Origin: Dillenia suffruticosa
Lineage: Eukaryota > Streptophyta > Magnoliopsida > Dilleniales > Dilleniaceae
Assembly: GCA_033439265.1 (NCBI GenBank)
Contig: JAVTVX010000035.1
Coordinates: 19,866,001-19,930,000 of the forward strand
Length of the DNA stretch: 64,000 nt
Direction: 5' to 3'
Part shown: positions 56,754-64,000 of the stretch, in pieces
Layout: each line of letters starts with the position of its first letter
How positions within the stretch are numbered: position 1 is the first letter of the stretch
Translations under genes and position numbers: made by a program
The notes under the pieces: generated by a model
What the model was told of the DNA's origin: nothing
The model's input: only the letters and a program-made list of their open reading frames with translations
The model's database searches: none

Positions 56754-57654
56754 TTTATCTAAATGTATAAAAAATTGATTTAAGTAGATTTCATAACTCT
56801 CAATTTCTCAGTCAGAGAGTATTTATAATACTTATAAATAGAAATCCTATTTCTACTCAAATTGATAAAATGAACATCACAATTTCATCTCAAATTGTAA
56901 TCGAATCCTTCTTTTTTTTTTGCCCCCTCAAATGTTTGCATAATTGTAAAGCCCTCCCAAATTGATATTTCTGGCATGTTTTCGATAGATTATGGCGGCA
57001 TGACCAGCAATAGTGACTCGCAATCAACAAGAAATGGCATTTCATTGGTGGGTTCAGATACTTTTGGTAAGATAGTAATCGAAGTTGGAGTTTTCCTCTC
57101 AAGGAATCTTATGTTCTTACATCACATTTTGTGCCTATTTTTTCTAGAGCCATCCAAATATCAATTTAGTAATATTGAATAACCCATTTTATTCTATTAA
57201 ACTATTAAATATTTATAGTGTTCTTATATAGAAGTTAGAGGTACCATTAAAATATTTAAAAATTAAATAAATTCTTTAATTTATGGGCTATGATGAATCT
57301 TCTAAAAGTTGTGTGATCTCTTGACCCTTTATTTGATTTCCTTTCATTTTATTGTCTGTACTATACTCTTTTAATTAGAATGATAAAAAGAATTTGAGAG
57401 AGTTAATTTTTAAAATGGATTTTATGTTTAAATCATATTAATAATGGTAAAAAATAAAAATAAAAATGAAGTCGTAGGTTCTGTAATTTGTTTCTTCTCT
57501 TTTCCCAAACTAAAAGGGTTCATAATTGTGCCAACACCTTAGGTTAATTTGTCATCAACCAAACTCACCGTTTTTTAAATTGCCACGTCATCACAGACTT
57601 TTCCAAAAACGATTCCAACCAGACAGCTGTCGTGATTTGATTCTCCTCCTCTAC

Positions 57655-57660
57655 TATAAA
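57655..57660 (+). promoter_or_regulatory. TATA box of the aleurain-like gene
   Basis: TATAAA 105 bp before the start codon, followed about 30 bp later by a CT-rich initiation and leader region. A CCACGTCA (ACGT-core) element lies at 57583-57590, a usual site for bZIP factors. Confidence 0.75.
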
Positions 57661-57759
57661 AGCCAACCCTCTCTCTCTCTTTTCCGTCTCCCCAGTTCTC
57701 TCTCCCTCACCCCACTTCCACGCGACCAAAAAACTAGGAAACACGTAAGAGAGAGAATA

Positions 57760-61357
<3,598 letters not shown>

Positions 61358-62036
61358 ATATTCTGGAAAAGCTGGACTCGGACTCTCCTGTGAAGTGTTG
61401 AAAGTGATTCAAAGGCCTTATGTTTGTCTCTAAGTCTTATTTGAGAATGGTGAAGGCTTCATGAAGAAAATAAGGATCAATAAATCTGCCTAAAATGGCA
61501 TGTATTGTGTAAAACAGTTAGTCTGTAAATTCCCATGATGTATTCGGGACTCAGCTCAGAAAACGATAGATAAAACTGCATCTTCGTATGCTATTCACTT
61601 GAACATTGTCTCAGAATCTTCATTATATGCTTTTTGTTTGTGTTTTTTAATTGCCCAAACTAATTCTGCTTCCTTTTCCAAGTTGCCCTGCATTTGAAGG
61701 CTGAGAAAATGTGGTCATAATATGGGACAGTTTATGAGTACTTACCTTATTTATCAATCTACCCTTTTTTTTGATTTGCTACCTAAGATTTCTTAATTAT
61801 GGAACTATGTCGTTGACTTCCATGATTTGCCATTTTCAGAACTTAAAACTCTAAATTTCATTAAAATTACCCATGTGGTCTTGATATTCTCCTTTTGCCC
61901 TCCAAACGAAAAGTGAATGTAAATACTGTTTAATTGCGTACGTTTTACAAAAATACCGTATTCCGTCCGCAGGGATTGGCTTAGAATATCAGTTCGGGAC
62001 GTCGGAGTCAGGCGGCTCTCCACCGGAGAAATAAAG

Positions 62037-62078
<42 letters not shown>

Positions 62079-62089
62079 TGAGAGAAGAA
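61358..62089. other. Aleurain 3' UTR and upstream region of the next gene
   Basis: The left part is the 3' UTR with an AATAAA signal at 61479-61484. The right part leads to a GA-rich leader ((AG)n at about 62040-62076) immediately before the next start codon. Confidence 0.6.
61479..61484 (+). terminator. Polyadenylation signal of the aleurain-like gene
   Basis: AATAAA 122 bp after the stop codon, followed by T-rich sequence, in a normal position for plant 3' end formation. Confidence 0.6.
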
Positions 62090-62861
62090 ATGTTGCCGAA
62101 GAGAAATCCCTCTATCAACTCCACATCTCCCGATGAGAACCCCCTGTAAGGATCATCTCTCTCTCTCTCTCTCCGCAGTTTGTTTAAATGAATCCAGTAG
62201 CTGCTTAGGGTTTTGTTGAGTTCCTAGTTTTCTTGAATTTCTGATTTTACGTTTCATTTTCTTCTTCTACGATTGAATCATCACTTGATAGAGTTTCTTG
62301 GTACGAACCTCCTCTCTCCCCCATTCAGTTTTATTGAGTTTCTTGAATAATTTTCGTTGTTCAACTCGGGCTTAGGATCGAGGTCGCTCTGGAGTAAAAT
62401 TAGCCGAGTTTTCTTCAATTTCTCTTTTTCGTTTTGATATATTGCGTTGCTGTTCAGGGTTTCTGTTTTTGGAATTTCTTGAATAATTTGGAATTCTAGT
62501 CTAAGGATTGGGATCAAGATCAAATAGGGGTTTTGTGTTTCTCCTTCTTCCCGTGATTTTGACAGATTTCATTTGATCATCAACCATAGTTGACATTTTA
62601 AATAATTTCTCTAGGGTTTTTACATTTAAAATGGTGTACTGGGACTAATTTGACGTTTGGGATCGAGACTAACGTGGGGTAAAACTGAACACGTCTTATT
62701 CTCTTTTGTAGGTCTTCTTCTTCCTGTGCTTTCTGATATATCTGATCTTGATTACGAATGGTAGCTCTTTTAATGATAGTTTTCTTTCAGAAACGTTCAA
62801 TGAGTTTTGTGAATATTTTACCGTTGTTTTGAGGATTGGGATCAAGATCTCCATGGAGTAG

Positions 62862-62897
<36 letters not shown>

Positions 62898-63431
62898 GCC
62901 GGTGCACACACACGCTCACATTTTTAGTATCTGCTGATGTTTATGTCTGATAATGATCGATTGTTTTTATTCTCATGCAAAATTATATTTGAGGTTGTAT
63001 TCCCAATGCTCGTAATCTTTATGGCAGTTAATTCTGAACTATTATTACAAGTTTTAAAAAGTGATGATACACATATTTTGGGCATCTTTTAACCACAATA
63101 TTTTCCAGACACTGATTATATGTGCATCTTCTATTGCACCAGGTTTCTTGATGTATTAAATGAAGCACCCTTATCCAGCCATCGGAAGCATACCCAAGTT
63201 TATGGGAGCATATTCTACTGTATTGTCTTGGCAAGTGCAAAGTTTATTTCCATGAAGTTTTGGTGCACTACATGATTTTCCTTGTAAGTGATGTATGGTG
63301 CGTTCACTGTTTTCAACTCTAGGCAGGTTATGCTGTTATAGCTGCAGCTGCCACATGGATACTTAAATCAGTGGAGGACTTGATGCCTGAATTACTTTGC
63401 ACTTTCAGTGTTGCCCTTTTAATTGCCACAG
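62090..63431 (+). CDS. 5' part of a small multi-span membrane protein (TMEM192-like?), continues beyond the window
   Basis: Three exons can be joined: 62090-62145, 63143-63230 and 63323-63431 (84 codons plus one base; phases agree). The product starts MLPKRNPSINSTSPDENP, continues FLDVLNEAPLSSHRKH, then a first hydrophobic segment (GSIFYCIVLAGYAVIAAAAT, about 41-60) and a second (ELLCTFSVALLIAT, about 70-84). The second intron has a GC donor (TTG|GCAAGT) and an AG acceptor. This start reminds me of plant TMEM192-family proteins (FH-interacting protein 1 type, two or more membrane spans then coiled coil), but that is memory only. The GA-rich leader just before the ATG supports the start. A further acceptor at 63612 opens only 17 codons before a stop, so the true next exon is probably past 64000. 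Confidence 0.68.
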
Positions 63432-64000
63432 GTTTTTCTTTTCCCTCTTTTTTTACCACTTTGGTAGTTTCTTAGCGCTTGAAAGTGTTTGTGAATGAGT
63501 TGTCTGATTTGACTTATTCTATTCTCTTTTTGTACAGATGTATATATATATATATATTTAACCCATTGTTTCTGCAAGAAGAAAGTTAGTATTGCAATTT
63601 TAAATGTTTTCAGGCATCATTCTTTTACGAGGCATTGTTAGGAATTGGAGTTATTTCATGTTTTTTTAGAATGTTTCGTATGGTACTTGTCTTCAGGAAG
63701 CCACCAAGTGTGGGCACTTAAAAATAGAAGTTGTGTATCGGACGGTAAATTCACCCAATTAGTGATGACGCGAATTATATACTTTTTAGATGGTGGACAC
63801 TTTTTGGATACTTTTTAGACATTTAACAGATATTTCAGATGATTGTCATTAGGTGTTGTATTAGATATTTAGGAGGATTTTTTTTTTTTTGAATTGCATT
63901 TATTTTCATATATCAATTATAAAGTTTGCTTAAGTTTGAAATGGGAAAAAAAACTTTAGCATGATGTCAAGTTGGGATCAGTCCTAGAATTAAATAGCTA
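63432..64000 (+). other. Probable intron of the membrane-protein gene
   Basis: Non-coding, with a (TA)n run at 63541-63557 and T-rich stretches. It contains a possible acceptor (TTTTCAG at 63607-63613) whose following frame soon stops. The gene very likely continues to the right. Confidence 0.5.

Larger units (their letters stand above)
54439..57759. other. Intergenic region upstream of the aleurain-like gene
   Basis: Contains one SINE (55390-55570), a CT microsatellite (about 55957-56024), a (TA)n run near 56720-56745, and the aleurain promoter with a TATA box. No gene was recognised. The 79-aa frame at 56245-56484 matches nothing I know. Confidence 0.5.

Noticed and set aside
63614..63665. 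Possible fourth exon of the membrane-protein gene
   Set aside because: The acceptor is acceptable and the phase fits, but the frame stops after about 17 codons and does not continue a membrane protein; kept only as an alternative ending.

Overview
The window is nuclear DNA from a flowering plant, most likely a eudicot and probably woody. The genes carry GT-AG introns in plant-typical positions. The intergenic DNA is very AT-rich and full of plant retroelements, SINEs, hAT transposons and long CT/GA microsatellites. I cannot name the species.

Six protein-coding genes can be reconstructed with confidence or near confidence. (1) 809-3959 (+): type-C heterotrimeric G-protein gamma subunit (AGG3/GS3/DEP1 type), 5 exons, 250 aa, with a cysteine-rich tail. 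(2) 6164-8660 (-): secreted subtilase close to SBT1.8, 2 exons, 762 aa. (3) 23337-28658 (-): RBX1, the RING-box subunit of cullin-RING ubiquitin ligases, 5 exons, 113 aa, with a 4.7 kb third intron holding an antisense SINE and a Ty3/gypsy remnant. (4) 39242-41130 (-): receptor-like cytoplasmic kinase close to RIPK, 5 exons, 433 aa. (5) 57760-61357 (+): aleurain-type vacuolar cysteine protease, 8 exons, 359 aa. (6) 62090 to beyond the right edge (+): 5' part of a small multi-span membrane protein, possibly TMEM192 family. There is also one tRNA-Ser(GCU) at 22259-22340. Two small candidate genes are less certain: a 2-exon 63-aa basic peptide at 35101-36216 (+) and a 62-aa tail-anchored-like peptide at 36511-36699 (-).

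The gene-poor stretches are transposon graveyards. About 9.5-12.3 kb is a decayed RTE-type LINE (-). 15.07-16.99 kb is an internally deleted Copia element (-) whose 3' LTR carries a nested solo LTR. 25.1-28.2 kb is a Ty3/gypsy remnant inside RBX1. 29.03-29.63 kb is a hAT-type MITE with a perfect 8-bp target duplication. 30.15-33.45 kb is a decayed full-size hAT transposon. About 42.8-46.5 kb is a decayed Copia element (+). 54.00-54.42 kb is a 5'-truncated L1-type LINE with a perfect 16-bp target duplication. Four tRNA-derived SINEs lie at 23.76, 55.39, 58.39 and 58.58 kb. Other low-complexity features include a (TA)(TG)(CG) tract at 17.9 kb and a (GA)56 tract at 18.9 kb.

The genes do not form a pathway; they are independent housekeeping, signalling and secretory genes. 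From memory, the Arabidopsis relatives of the subtilase and the kinase are near neighbours on chromosome 2, and those of AGG3 and RBX1 are near each other on chromosome 5, so the window may preserve older gene order. I found no clearly new multi-gene system. The most unusual items are the transposon architectures, the two small candidate peptides and a changed vacuolar sorting motif in the protease.
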